DNA from: Symsagittifera roscoffensis
Lineage: Eukaryota; Xenacoelomorpha; Acoela; Convolutidae
DNA: 64,000 bases
Direction: 5' to 3'
Assembly (NCBI RefSeq): GCF_963678635.1
Contig: NC_087062.1
Location: forward strand, 86,899,845 to 86,963,844
Below the pieces are notes generated by a model that was not told the DNA's origin, did no database searches, and worked only from the letters and a program-made list of their open reading frames with translations. How positions within the stretch are numbered: the first letter of the stretch is position 1; the number at the start of each line of letters is the position of its first letter. Shown one piece after another: positions 12,507 through 24,061 of the stretch. A program made the position numbers and the translations under genes.

Positions 12507-12617
12507 TAATAAGTGGGTTTTTAGTTAGATGGATCATGATTGGTTAATATTAAATACTTTACATTGGTAAAACATTTAATTTATCCAATCATAAAATATA
12601 GTTTAGATCAGGTTCCA
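12507..12617 (-). repeat. Truncated second LTR of the deleted element
   Basis: These 111 bases match positions about 11043-11153 nearly base for base, starting at AATAAGTGGG and ending GGTTCCA. The rest of this LTR was lost with the internal deletion. Confidence 0.9.
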
Positions 12618-13971
12618 TTTTCTATAACTTTTTTGAGCGCTAATCTGGAAACATATAGTGGCATGCATTTCTCTGCTTGCCCGTTTTAATTTCATTTGAG
12701 ATACTGCTGAACGTCCAATAAACCAAACAGAACTCAGAAATAAATAGAAATACCATTCTTGTTTCTTGATTTTTTTTCTTCAAAAAACAGCGAGCGCGAA
12801 GGAAAAGAATTATTTTCGTCTATTTTTTGTTGCTTTATTTGGTTCCTGGTTCTTTTGTTTGTTTATTTTTTTCAAAAGTTTTGTTTTATCAGATTAAAAG
12901 AAACAAGTTCATGAATTTGCTCCGCTATTTTGGTGTATCATATAAAAAAACTAAGGTCAAGTTATAATTTGATTTTTTGAAATGAAAGAAATTGTCTTGT
13001 GATTGCTTTTGTGCCATACTTCATGACTATTTAGGCTAAAAGTTATACTTTTGTCAACTAGGTTTTAAAAACGTTCGGCAAATTTCTGTTTAACGGCTAG
13101 ATCAGTTTTTCTACAAAACTGAACGATAAAAGAAAAAAACCCTCAAAATTTGGTTAAAAAAACAAAAGTTCATATTTTATACTACAAAACCCGAATAACC
13201 AAACAAGGCAAAAGCTATCAAAGCTACAGACAGGAAAACAAAAAATCTAACAAAAATCTTTTAGAAGCCGAAAAATTGTTGAAACAACATTTCAATTTAG
13301 TTAACAATACCAAGTAACAAAAAATTTATTGTACATAAAACATTTTTCTGTGTGATCGTCGATTTGTGTAACATTTTCGTTGAGTCCCCCTCTTACTAGA
13401 AGTATGGCCATTTATTGTAAGTTAATATAAGTTACACAAATTTAATTGTTGAGTGTGGAGAAAACCAACTAAAATATCAGCATGTCAAAAAAGAGCAGAG
13501 TTAACAAACCAGTCGAAAGTTACGTCATTTCAGTATAAGTTTGCAAAAATTTCGTTAACCTGCTCTTGGCTCCCGAATGAAGTTAAGATTGGCTTGTTAC
13601 GAAGCTTAGAGCTATCAGAAAAATGAAAAAAAAACTGAATAATGTGTTTGACTTATTCGTGATGATTTTTAAACTGAGATCCTCTCGCTTCCTCAAAAAA
13701 ATGTTTTTCAATTTTTTCTAATATTTGAAATGCGCAAAACAATTGACATCTGCACCAAACCAATCCAGTTTTTCTACAAATTATGCGACAGATAATCTGC
13801 GTAAATTTTTTTTTTATGAAAACGTTTACAACAATTTTAAGAAAACGTTCAGGATTGGTTGACCGAAATTGGATGTGTTCAAAAAAAATTTCAAATGACA
13901 GTGCTTTCAAAAATAGTCCAAATAATGACCGTTTTTATTAAGAATAACTGTCATTAAAAATAAATGCTTAC
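12618..13971. other. Intron 2, 5' part
   Basis: AT-rich intronic DNA running up to the exon-2 donor. A minus-strand open frame at 13653-13910 is Phe/Lys/Ile-rich and unrecognised. No repeat or RNA structure is evident. Confidence 0.45.
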
Positions 13972-14059
13972 CCGTCTGCGTAAATAACCTTCTTTACTTC
14001 ATAGAATTGCTTAGCAGATTGTTTGGTGAAGTCTCCGGCCTGAATATGTGTTGTGTCAG
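13972..14059 (-). CDS. Serine protease homolog, exon 2
   Basis: An 88-bp exon, easily missed because no long ORF covers it. The acceptor TTTCAG lies directly before CTGACAC (14059) and the donor GTAAGC follows GACGG (13972). It opens in phase 1, completing a Thr codon begun by the last A of exon 1, and closes with two bases of the Gly codon completed by exon 3. It encodes residues 86-115, including IQAGDF and FYEVKKVIYADG. These are the trypsin strands between the His57 and Asp102 blocks (typical form V-x-x-G, then V-x-x-I-x-x-H-P-x-Y). The phase match on both sides is the strongest evidence that the four exons form one gene. Confidence 0.85.
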
Positions 14060-14242
14060 CTGAAACACGAAAGAAATAATTTTGATCCTTTTTAGGTTTT
14101 GGCCCAAAAATGCGTCTTTGGTGCTCACTTATCCGGCACTAGAGAAAACTTTAGCGAAGTATTATGCTTCGGCGGCCGGATATGAATTCTGTAAAATAGC
14201 GACAATGATAGACCCTTGGCAAGGAAGTAGTTTTCTTGAGGA

Positions 14243-15741
14243 CAGCAAGTCTTACTGAACCACTCTTAAAATCACTTCTGCTTGTGGTGCAAAACTTCTG
14301 CCTAACACTAAGTCTTACCAACCCAACCCTAAAATCACTTCTGCCTGTGATGCAGAACTTGTGGCTAAAAGCAAGTCTTACTACCCCAACCTAAAATCAC
14401 TTCTGCCTGTGATGCAGAACTTGTGGCTAAAAGCAAGTCTTACTACCCCAACCTAAAATCACTTCTGCCTGTGATGCAGAACTTGTGGCTAAAAGCAAGT
14501 CTTACTACCCCTCACCTAAATTCACATCTGCTTGTGGTGCAAAACTTGTGGCTAAAAGCAAGTTCTATTACCTCAATCATAAATTCACTTCTGCTTGTGG
14601 TGCAAAACTTGTGGCTAACACAAAGTCTTACTATCTGAACCCTACAGTCACTTCTGCTTGTGATGCAGAACTTGTGGCTAAAAGCAAGTCTTACTACCCC
14701 AACCTAAAATCACTTCTGCCTGTGATGCAGAATTTGTGGCTAAAAGCAAGTCTTACTGCCCCTCACCTAAATTCACATCTGCTTGTGGTGCAAAACTTGT
14801 GGCTAAAAGCAAGTTCTATTACCTCAATCATAAATTCACTTCTGCTTGTGGTGCAAAACTTGTGGCTAACACAAAGTCTTAATATCTGAACCCTACAGTC
14901 ATTTCTGCTTGTGACGCAGAACTTGTGGCTAAAAACAAGTCTTACTACCCCAACCCTAAAATCACTTCTGCCTGTGATGCAGAATTTGTGGCTAAAAGCA
15001 AGTCTTACTAATCCAACCCTAAAATCACTTTTGCCTGTGATGCAGAACTTGTGGTTAAAAGCAAATCTTAAAACCCCACCTAAATTCACACCTGCTTGTG
15101 GTGCAAAACTTGTGGCTAACACAAAGTCTTACTATCTGAACCCTACAGTCACTTCTGGTTGTGATGCAGAAATTATGGCTAAAAACAAGTCTTACTACCC
15201 CAACCCTAAAATCACTTCTGCTTGTGATGCAGAACTTGTGGCTAAAAGCAAGTCCTACTACCCCAACCCTAAAATCACTTCTGCCTGTGATGCAGAACTT
15301 GTGGTTAAAAGCAAATCTTATAACCCCTCACCTAAATTCACACCTGCTTGTGGTCCAAAACTTGTGGCTAAAAGCAAGTTTTTTTACCTCAATCATAAAT
15401 TCACTTCTGCTTGTGGTGCAAAACTTGTGGCTAACACAAAGTCTTACTATCTGAACCCTACAGTCACTTCTGATTGTGATGCAGAAATTGTGGCTAAAAA
15501 CAAGTCTTACTACCCCAATCCTAAAATCACTTCTGCCTGTGATGCAGAACTTGTGGTTAAAAGCAAATCTTATAACCCCTCACCTAAATTCACACCTGCT
15601 TGTGGTCCAAAACTTGTGGCTAAAAGCAAGTTCTATTACCTCAATCATAAATTCATTTCTGCTTGTTGTGCAAAACTTGTTGCTAAAAGCAAGCCTTACA
15701 AACCCACTCCTTATTTCAATTCCTCTTGTGGTGCAAAATAA
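14243..15741 (+). pseudogene. Tandem 63-bp (21-residue) repeat ORF, frame-broken
   Basis: About 23 full units of 63 bp and a partial last unit. Read in the main frame, each unit gives a 21-residue module of the form SACDAELVAKSKSYYPNPKI, with one Cys per module. Four unit subtypes (endings PNPKIT, PSPKFT, LNHKFT, LNPTVT) recur in the same order, giving a higher-order repeat of four to five modules. The last module is diverged (KPYKPTPYFNSSCGAK) and ends with TAA at 15739-15741, as in a real C-terminus. Several units are 62 bp, which shifts the frame, and a few contain stops. I see no start codon with a signal peptide, so it is a decayed gene, one exon of a longer gene, or an array with sequencing errors. 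It lies within intron 1 of the protease homolog on the opposite strand. Confidence 0.6.
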
Positions 15742-16338
15742 ATATTGAAAACTAAGTATCGAAAAACCAAAAATTAACTAGAGGTTCAAGAACGAAGTCA
15801 GAATAATTCAAACTGGGAATCACATTAGAATAGAACCCAAACCCAACTAATTTGATTAATTGAAGCGCAAAAAGGATGCAAAAGTTTTCAAATTGACAGT
15901 ACCATTTCAGTCAAAAGCAAAGACGACAAGTTATTAAATTAGTAAAAGCCATCAATAACAAAATTGTGAGAAACCATACCTCGCTAAAAACAATTTACCT
16001 CGTGGGTCAAGTTAACAAGTCACACGTCTGATGAGAATGACACAGCACAATCAAACTAAGTTTTTTGAGAGCAGAGACCGGCAATGTTAAAATAATTCGA
16101 TAGAAATTCTGCAAAAAACATGGCTCACCAAAATACTCCTTCCTGAAAAACCTAAGAAGACCTTATTTTGGGGAAAAATCTAGTACCAGAGACAATTTTT
16201 TCAGAAAATGAAACAAAACACCGTTTTGAGCCTTATGGGTAGGCCGAAAATTGGTGTCATTTGATGACGTCAAAATTGTGTTTTTGAGAGGTTAGATGTC
16301 AGTTATCGAGATTGTGGAATGAAAGCATTTTGAACTTG
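15742..16338. other. Intron 1, no supported gene
   Basis: AT-rich DNA between the tandem-repeat ORF and the first hAT-type MITE. No structure noticed. Confidence 0.45.
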
Positions 16339-16346
16339 ACTGTCAT

Positions 16347-16717
16347 CAGGGGCGGATTTAGAGGGGTCCCCCCTTTGATACTTTTTCAGAAATCCATTTT
16401 TGGCCGACCGACCCTAAAATTTTTCTAAAGGCGCCTTAGGCGCCAATATATACTCACTTTGAGGGGGAGCGCGCGCCAAAAAAACGCTATTTTTTTGTCA
16501 AAATTTTTCAAAAAGTGCCCAAAAACGGCTTTTTTGACTGTTTTTTCAAAAATATGCCTGCGGCGCAGAAAACTTTGCCAAAATAGGGGCAAAACAGTGC
16601 TTTGGGAGAGTTCGAAAAATCAATTTGGTGGACCTAAAAAAAAAGGTCGTCAAAATTTTGGAAAATTTTTTGAAAATCCGCCCCCCCCCCCTCGAGAAAA
16701 TCCTAGATCCGCCCCTG
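16347..16717. mobile_element. hAT-type MITE, copy 1, with perfect 8-bp TSD
   Basis: Ends read CAGGGGCGGATTTAG at the left and the reverse complement of CAGGGGCGGATCTAG at the right. The flanks carry ACTGTCAT at 16339-16346 and 16718-16725, a perfect 8-bp target duplication. hAT elements typically make 8-bp duplications and begin with CA(G). The 371-bp body has no transposase and includes C-rich tracts and a pair of GGTCG-type blocks. It lies in intron 1 of the protease homolog. Confidence 0.92.
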
Positions 16718-17005
16718 ACTGTCATCAAAAAAATAACAGTCATCTGTTCATGAAAGCATTTTGATTTTGACTGTTATCAAAAAATAATGAGAAAACTAAA
16801 ACTCGAGATAAAAATGATCTTGATAATCCTAATCAAAGCACAAATCAAAACAAGATCGATGATAATAATCATAACAAAGATCGCTGTGCAAGTAGCGCAG
16901 AATCTTCCCACCGTATTCTTAAAAAGCCATAAAAAAGTTCAAATAGTGTTCTGTTTCTGCGTAGTGTGATGAAAGGATCTGAAAAAAAAACACTGAAATT
17001 TAGCT

Positions 17006-17394
17006 CAGGCGCGGATCTAGGAATTTCTCGAAGGGGGGGGGGTAGATTTTCAAAAAAAATTGAAAATTTTGTCGACCTTTTTTTTAGGTCGACCAAATTG
17101 ATTTTCTGAGCTCTCCCAACCACTATAAAGACCCTGTTTTGGCCAAAATTTCTGCGGCGCAGGCAAAACTTTGAAAAACAGGCCAAAAATACCGTTGTTA
17201 GGCACTTTTTGGAAAACTTCGACCAAAAAATCGCGTTTTTTCGCCGCTCGCTCCCCCCTCAAAATTAGCGTAGATTGGCGTCAAAGGCGTCTTTAGGAAA
17301 ATTTTAAGGCCAGGAAAATGGATATCTCAAAACAGTACAAAGGGGGGACCCTTTAGGTCGGCAGGAGGTCGAATCCCTATGGAATTAGCTACTG
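17006..17394. mobile_element. hAT-type MITE, copy 2
   Basis: The same family in the opposite orientation. The left end reads CAGGCGCGGATCTAGGA and the right end, read inwards, CAGTAGCTAATTC. ATTTAGCT flanks both sides (16998-17005 and 17395-17402), a perfect 8-bp duplication. The right TIR is more eroded than in copy 1. Confidence 0.82.
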
Positions 17395-17402
17395 ATTTAG
17401 CT

Positions 17403-19176
17403 ATATTTGACTGACAGTAAAATAAGCAAATCAGGTAAAAGTTTTTTTTGTCAAAAATTGACTAGTAAAAAAACAACAGTCATAAAAAATTCAATTTTTT
17501 TTCCAATTTTTTTTGTAGAATGTGTTTTGCATTTTAAAATTTTTTCATTCCAAAATGGCGCTAAACTCTTATTTATTTTTGACGTTTTATCTTTCAATAA
17601 AATGCCTGCTCAAAATAAGACTAAAACTCAAAAGTTTCACACTGAATTTTCTCGACAATGGGACACCTTAACGAAAACTTTTACAATACGATTGGGTCAG
17701 TCTTTAATGTTATTTATCACTCGACCCATTCCGATGATTTTTATGGTGCCCCCCATTTTATTTGCTTAATATTTGCAAAATGATTTTGATATCAAATCGA
17801 GCTGCTGGTGTTGAGCAAAAAAATATGTGTAACTTTTAACTGTTTTTAGGGTTCCTTTACTACGGTTGATTTATTTTCGCTGTTTTTTGAAAAACATTCA
17901 TTAGAAGATACACTCCCATAACTAAAGACTTCATTCAAGTGCTTTAAGTGTGTTAGCAGAATTTGACTTGACTTAGAACTGGATGGATAATGCCATTTTT
18001 GAAATTACCGCGAACAGCTCAGATCTGTTCAGTTCGAGATATTAAATCAAGATGCATCACCACCGACTACTGATTGAGAACCAACAAACCAAGCCAAACC
18101 AGAAAAAGTGGATCCAAACGAGCCAGCGATAGTTAACAACCAAAAATTACGGCTAAAAAAAAACGAGACTCAATGGGAAAAAAGCGTGTAACAGAGGTAA
18201 TCATGCCGTACCCATTGTAAACATCCACACAGTGATGCTAGTTATCTGCAATTTTATCCTATTGTATGACTGCATCCGGTTTGGAGGAAAACTATTTTAC
18301 TGACAAAAAAACTGCCTTCAACTTTCAATTGCCTGGGTGAAACCTATTAACGTTCAGAAGATCGACTTCCAGCTATCTCAACGAGGAGAGAAGACGACCA
18401 TATACCCCGGGTCGAGGCCGTGGTTTTATATTCAGGCTTTATAAGTCTGAATCGATCCGCCTTGGTACATGATGTAAATCCTGAACATAAGTCTGAAGAT
18501 AAGTACCAAAAAATTGCAATCAAAATGAAACTAAACTGATTGATCTACTTTAGTCTTGACGCAGTTTATATCATTAAGGAAAAATTAAAGCAATTTTGAG
18601 CTTGTGGAAAAATACTTGGAGAAAATCAAATTCAAACAATTCTGCAATCAAATGGGTTGGAGAAAATTGTGAATATCATTTTGACTCACTTTGAATAGCC
18701 GTGTCAAAAACTTGAGGTTACAAAAATCATCCGTGCAGTTTTTTGAATTTGCGAGGCTTTAAGAGCTTTACAATTAATTGTTTGATCAAGATTCGACTTA
18801 TGATCATTTTTGGTTGAATTTCACTTTTTTCACAAACATTTTTCATAAGTAAACAAAAGCTAGATAAATGTGATAAAATGTATTTTTGAAAAACTTAAGA
18901 TCTTTTGAAACAATTTGAATTGTTTGCATCAGCTCAAAAGTAGAAACTTTTTTTTTGTGATCACAATTTCCTTTGATTGTCTGAAAATTTTTTTTGCATA
19001 ATCATAAATGTCTGTTTTTTTCTTTCTAGTCGTGTATTCATGCAGTTTTGAGTGTTCGGAGTACGGGAACAGTTTTAGGATTTATGCATGAAGGTTGGGA
19101 GTATCTATTTATCAAAACTATGGTCACTCTGCCGAGACAAATCAGGCCAACTGTTTTTTTTATCTAATACACAAGA
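17403..19176. other. Intron 1, no supported gene
   Basis: A plus-strand open frame (17407-17769) contains MPAQNKTKTQKFHTEFSRQW. It vaguely resembles the N-terminal entry of some hAT/ZBED-type transposases but lacks the zinc ligands, so it is not called. The remainder is AT-rich with no clear structure. Confidence 0.4.
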
Positions 19177-19797
19177 CATTACGAGGCCAAACTGTGAATT
19201 CTGTGCATTGTAAACGGATTTCGCAACACGCCAAAATTTAAATTTGTCGCGGAACCCGCAACATTGCTAGTTTTTCTTGATCTTCTGTGCTGTTTTGGAT
19301 TCCACAAATAAATTTTTAAAACATTGTACAGCTCAAAGTCGCTCCAAAAATAGGAAAAAATTGCGGAATCCAGAACACATAATAAGACATGTGCATAGTT
19401 ACATTGAGCTGTTGGGGAATCTGCAAACTGTAAGTGGAATCCGCAAATTGTAAATGGAAACCGCCAATTGTAAGTGGAATCCGCATTTTGTTTGCAGATT
19501 CCACTTATATTTGCGGATTCCACTTACATTTTGCGGATTCCACTAACATTTTGCGAAAGTCTCCTGCAGTTGGGGAATTCAAAACAACTAGCTATATTTG
19601 CTTGTTGCGGAACCCGCCACAAAACAAATGGGCCGATAAAATTTACGTTACAGCTATTTGTACGCAGAATCCACGAAACTTTTGAAAGTGGAATCCACTT
19701 ACTTTTTGAAACATGTTTAAAGGTTTGTCTCTGGAATCCAGGAACATACTGACACAAAATTGTGCGCCTATCCAGTGCACAGTTTGGCCTCGCAATG
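19177..19797. mobile_element. TIR element with a palindromic minisatellite core
   Basis: The ends are inverted copies of a 20-bp sequence: CATTACGAGGCCAAACTGTG at the left, and at the right the same with G for A. A related shorter copy lies at 28582-28781. Inside, 19415-19490 holds about four units of AAGTGGAATCCGCAAATTG type; from about 19495 to 19560 the same units run in the opposite direction, so the core is a large imperfect palindrome. I found no convincing target duplication and no transposase. Confidence 0.65.
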
Positions 19798-21248
19798 GAA
19801 AAAAGGCATAAAAAACTTAATTTGCCAAAGAAAAAAATAGACAGGCGAGGAAGTTGTTCAAGTTTGAGCGGGTGAAGCATGGAGTAGAGCTCACAGGAAG
19901 CTAGCTTGATGGACGCGCCGCCTCAAAATTGTTTTTTAAATGATATTTACTTCATACAAACTGTGGTGAATTTAGTTTTAAGCGAAGGCTCTACAGCTCT
20001 GAAAGAGTTCTAGTTAGTTGTTTGAAACTTGCCACATCTAAATTAACTTAGAGCAACCAGTGTTGTAAGGATATGAGACCGAAAAAACCAAGCCAATTTT
20101 TTCAAAAAAAAAGATCCTGAAGCACTGATAATCCACGACTCGTTGAAGAATAAAACTCAGTTTTTGATGTAAATTTTTTTAATTTTTTTTTGTCTCATCT
20201 TTTTTCTAAAAATAAAGAGAATTTTGAACTACAAAAATTTCATCTATTTTTTGATTGATACAATATTTGGTTTTCAAAATTGGCCAACAGAGTTTTTTTT
20301 ACAATTAAACTCAAAGTCCGACTGTGGCTTTTTGTGCGTGTTGTTTTTGCATTTTGTCTTTCGCAGTGTCAAAAAATCGGGGTTAAGCCCATTGGACTGA
20401 TTTACTTTTTCTTGGAGCAGTAAAACTCACAGAGTCAATTTACGGCATTAAGCAAAAATTAAAGTACTTTTGAGCATGCGGAGCAATCCCATGAGAAAGT
20501 AGTTGGAGCAAATAAAAGGAATTTGCAATCAAAGAGCTTAAAAGAATTTTGATTGCCGGTACCTTGTTATGAAATATTGTCCCAAATAATGACATTTCAC
20601 TCTTCTCATCATCATCGCAAGGTCAAAAAATATTTTGAGAGCAAAAAATATCAATCATGCATGTTTTTTTAAACTTTTTAAGAGCTTTAAATTCAGTTTT
20701 TATTTCAAAAAATATGACTTATTATCTTTTTTCTGGCGTTGACTGCACGTTTCAAAAAATTTTCGTTAAAAGTTACAAAAGACGTAAAAAAATTTGGAAA
20801 ATAAACATCTTTAATTAGCTTGAGTCAGACAGTTTAATTAAAGCGTCTTTTAATTGTTTTCAGCAGCTCGCTGCAAGCTTAAAAATGACCTCAAAATTTT
20901 TTTCTGAAAAAAAAAGTTCTGAACGAAAAAATTTGTTCTTTCTTTTCAATTGTTTTTATTCTTAATTTCTCCAGTTTTTAGCGAAATTTGAAAACTTACA
21001 TACGAAATTGAAAACTTACATACTCATTGATTTAGATTTCAAGTGCATCGTTTAATGGAAGTTTTTATGATTCAACTAATCGTAAAAATCATGTCTCAGG
21101 TAATTTACGGAGAAAACAAATTTTCATAAAAAAGACATTTAATCATTGAGTATTCCTATTTTAGAAAAAAAATTGTGTCGTAAGAAGAAAACTTTGTGTG
21201 GTTTTCTTCTATGTTTTAAATATATTAAGAAAGGAAGTAAAAAGCGAC
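19798..21248. other. Intron 1, no supported gene
   Basis: AT-rich DNA with homopolymer runs. No ORF, repeat or hairpin stands out. Confidence 0.45.
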
Positions 21249-21369
21249 ATGGATGATAAATCTGAGTTTTTGTTATCTGCGTTCAGCTTAATTTGCATCC
21301 TACAACTAATTGATGTCAGTAGTAATGCAAATTTCCTGAGAGTACCGGAAATAATGGAGAACGCAGAAG
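21249..21369 (+). CDS. Candidate first exon of a secreted protein (weak)
   Basis: An ATG at 21249 opens MDDKSEFLLSAFSLICILQL, a plausible signal peptide (hydrophobic residues about 8-22), followed by a short polar stretch ending PEIMENAEG. The open frame meets AAG followed by GTAATG at 21370, a usable donor. I found no matching downstream exon, and it lies antisense inside intron 1 of the protease homolog. It may be chance. Confidence 0.25.
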
Positions 21370-22120
21370 GTAATGAAAGATGACTTGAGCCTGCTCCAAA
21401 ATTTTGGGTACCCTCTGGGTCTCAACTGAATGTTTTTCTGGTTTTGATTTCTTGTCATTTGTTAGTTTTGGATGCGCTAAGGGCATCGCATTAAATTTTG
21501 ATCGTTTTCAATTGCGCCTTGTAAGCAAAAATGGTATAATATGACTGTAGAACTTGGATTTTAGCTGCAATTTTTGTGTAGTTAAGTGCTACCGAGCGTG
21601 TTTTGATCAATTAGACGCCAATAGTAGACTTTTTTGTGTGGTTTCAACCGTCTTCGCTTAAACCGGTTCTATTCGTGCGCTCATAAAAGTCATTTTTAGG
21701 AACTTTTATCGTCTTAGATTGGAGTTTGACCACAGCGTAGGTAATTTTTCACCACTCAGTGTCGGATAAAATTAGCAGTAATAACCAAGTTTTATGTCGA
21801 AGCTAGCCCCATCCCCCAATAGAAAGTAAGCAGCCCATACTTCATTGTAAAATTTTTCATAAATCAGATGAAATTTTTTTGCGCCTTTTTGACAAAAAAT
21901 CAACAGGTTTTTTTGTCAAAAAGAAAGATTTCCGACACCCAGCCTTCCAGTACTCATTTCCAATACCCAACGTCGGAATGGCTGCTCATCGTCAATCAAA
22001 ATTCAGCTTTTCAAACAAGCATCAAAATAAGGCAAGTTTTGCACCACTGGCAACTCAATACAAACATTACATGACAGTTTAGGCAACAAAAACTGAGAAA
22101 AACAGTCAAAAAAATATTTA
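21370..22120. other. No supported gene
   Basis: AT-rich DNA. The overlapping open frames at 21868-22082 have no recognisable domain. Confidence 0.45.
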
Positions 22121-22371
22121 GTCTACTAATTTAAGCTTCATAAGACTAGCTTTGATGCTATATCAAGATTCAATTGTCTTCTTTTAAAGAATATTCATGA
22201 CACAGAAACAAAATAATTCGTATTTAACTATTTTTAAAGCATTTTAATGCTAAAAAAATAGTTAAATACGAATTATTTTGTTTCTTTGTCTGGAACTTTT
22301 TTGAAAAAAAAAAGACAATTGAATGTTGATATAGCATCAAAGCTAGTCTTATGAAGCTTAAATTAGTAAAC
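22121..22371. mobile_element. Foldback MITE, Harbinger-like (3-bp TTA TSD)
   Basis: A nearly complete palindrome of 251 bp. The left arm starts GTCTACTAATTTAAGCTTC and the right arm, read inwards, GTTTACTAATTTAAGCTTC. The two arms stay complementary almost to the centre, where AGCATTTTAATGCT (about 22239-22252) closes the hairpin. TTA flanks both ends (22118-22120, 22372-22374), as in PIF/Harbinger insertions, though 3 bp is weak evidence in AT-rich DNA. No coding capacity. Confidence 0.75.
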
Positions 22372-23057
22372 TTATATTATAATTCATAACCGACAATTTG
22401 CAGACAGCCTTGATGTCATTAGTAGACAGCCCTGAAGCCAAAAAAGTTGCTTCACAAAAAAATAGTTAATCAAAAACACGCTATCTCGAAATATGTAAAT
22501 GGTAAATATTTTCTAGCAAATAAACGAAAAAACAAGAAATTAAAAATGAGAAATGAAAGCGGAAATGATAAAAAAAACGGATAGTAGATTCCATTTTTGA
22601 TTAAACTCTGCATTTAAAATAGTGACACGATCAAACGAAATATGCAACATGCCTTCTGAATGAAAAATTAAGAGAGTCGGAGCAGCTTACGAAGTTCAGT
22701 CATTCTTTGAAAAAATTTATTCCTAGAAAAAAGTCTTGAATCGCGGTGCAACAATATTCTTTAATCTTTTATTTAGTAGTAAAATTATCAAAAAGTTTTC
22801 AAATCAGAAGTATTTCATCGAACAATTTACACAATTATGGCAAGCAATATCATCATTATTTTCTGGCCATCGAGATGCTTCAAAGTTTTCTATTATGTAG
22901 GTTCGATCTTTACCCCATAAATCTTGCCTCTCAAACAAAAAGGAATTATCATTTTTCATTGTACGTAAAAATCTCGAAATCTAAGCAAAACAGTTTTGCT
23001 GGGATTTTCTAAAGATACCTTCAGCAAAAAGTATCAGCGAAAATTATAAACAAATTT
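22372..23057. other. Intron 1, no supported gene
   Basis: AT-rich DNA. The open frame 22746-23012 is unrecognised and overlaps no splice signal I can support. Confidence 0.4.
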
Positions 23058-23415
23058 TTGCTCCGGCTTTACTAACGAAATCAACGATATATTTGTGCTC
23101 GGGTGGTTTTTTTTCTTCAGACAAAAACTAGCCATTTTTGACAATTTTTTTATATCATTCAAAAGATATCCATTCTGCTTGTCTTGAGCTTAAAATTGAA
23201 TAAATAATTCAACTGTGATCATTTTTGGTAAAGTTATGGGGGTTTAAAGATTACCATTTTTTTCAATTTGGAACAATTGACGCGCGATTTATTTCGCGCT
23301 ATTAACACGTAAGCGGAGATTTAAGCGTCTTAGAAATCGTTCCAAATCGCCTGAAGGAAGCTTATTTGCCATAACTGATTTGTTACTAGGAGCGATGTCT
23401 ATCACTTGAATAGAA
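23058..23415 (+). mobile_element. R530 repeat, eroded copy
   Basis: This aligns with the complete R530 copy at 31753-32279 from the TTTGTGCTCGG block through the GCGCGATTTATTTCGCGC hairpin to the segment before the terminal tail. Its 5' end has drifted and its 3' terminal tail is missing. Confidence 0.75.
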
Positions 23416-23805
23416 CTTTAATCAATACACCTAATCGCTAAAGACCTTTCCAGTTGAACTTTGTAGCCAGAAAAAAAAACATTTTGTTAATTCCAAATTA
23501 ATGACATTATTCGTAACCTTGAGATTCTTTACATCATTCCAGGTAACTTGTTTGGACCATTCGCTGATTTTCACACGTAAAATGAGGTGTCTGTTGTATG
23601 CCCTGCCGAACCAACCGAAAACGCGCGAAATCAACCGAAAGTATAAGCCAGCAGAAACGTTACGTCACATCAATGATTTTTTCATGACTCTCGCAACTTT
23701 CACATAATTGTTAAATAACTAGTATGTAATACTTACGTATTTTCAGCTGGTTGATACGTAAGTTCGGTTGATTTTCGGTTGATTTTTATATACCACCAGA
23801 CTTAC

Positions 23806-24061
23806 TTTGTCTGCCGAAAACACACTGAGCTGCTGTTATGACCCAGTGGCGATCTATCATTGTCCCCCCACAGTAGCTATCAGTAGTGTGCACAATAACA
23901 AAGAACATTCTAGATTTACTGTCTATTCCATCCACTATTGCTGACACTAAAGACTGGCTAATGTTTGTTCTGTTTTCACTGCTCACGATGTTTTTTGCAT
24001 CAATAAACATTGTAGAAACACTCAAAAGTATGAAAAACGAGAAGCCACGACAAGTATACAT
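23806..24061 (-). CDS. Serine protease homolog, exon 1 (signal peptide; catalytic His replaced)
   Basis: First exon, residues 1-85 plus one base of residue 86, with a consensus donor GTAAGT at 23805. Residues 7-21 form a signal-peptide core (FSFFILLSVSTMFI). The trypsin N-terminus IVGG appears as IVDG (42-45) but follows Ala, not Arg or Lys, so the usual zymogen cleavage site is absent. The first cysteine block reads CGGTMIDRHWVITAAQC. Family members read TAAHC, so catalytic His57 is Gln (CAG, residue 79). With the Ser-to-Gln change in exon 4, two of the three catalytic residues are gone. Serine protease homologs of this kind act as binding or regulatory cofactors in invertebrate immunity and development; that role is not shown here. 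The start is the only upstream Met giving a signal peptide. Confidence 0.87.

Larger units (their letters stand above)
10744..12617 (-). mobile_element. Internally deleted LTR retroelement, same family as 34151-57970
   Basis: A complete 410-bp LTR (10744-11153) is followed by about 1.35 kb matching the 3' non-coding end of the large element (34559-36480), then a truncated second LTR (about 12507-12617). The outer ends read TGAGTTA and GGTTCCA, as in the large element, and both edges abut TTTT, a 4-bp target duplication. Everything from the accessory ORFs through gag and pol is gone. It can move only if enzymes come from elsewhere. It lies in intron 2 of the protease homolog, antisense to nothing visible. 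Confidence 0.88.

Noticed and set aside
14763..15122. Minus-strand open frame across the 63-bp array
   Set aside because: It is the reverse-strand shadow of the array. The plus strand has the diverged last module and the stop expected of a C-terminus.
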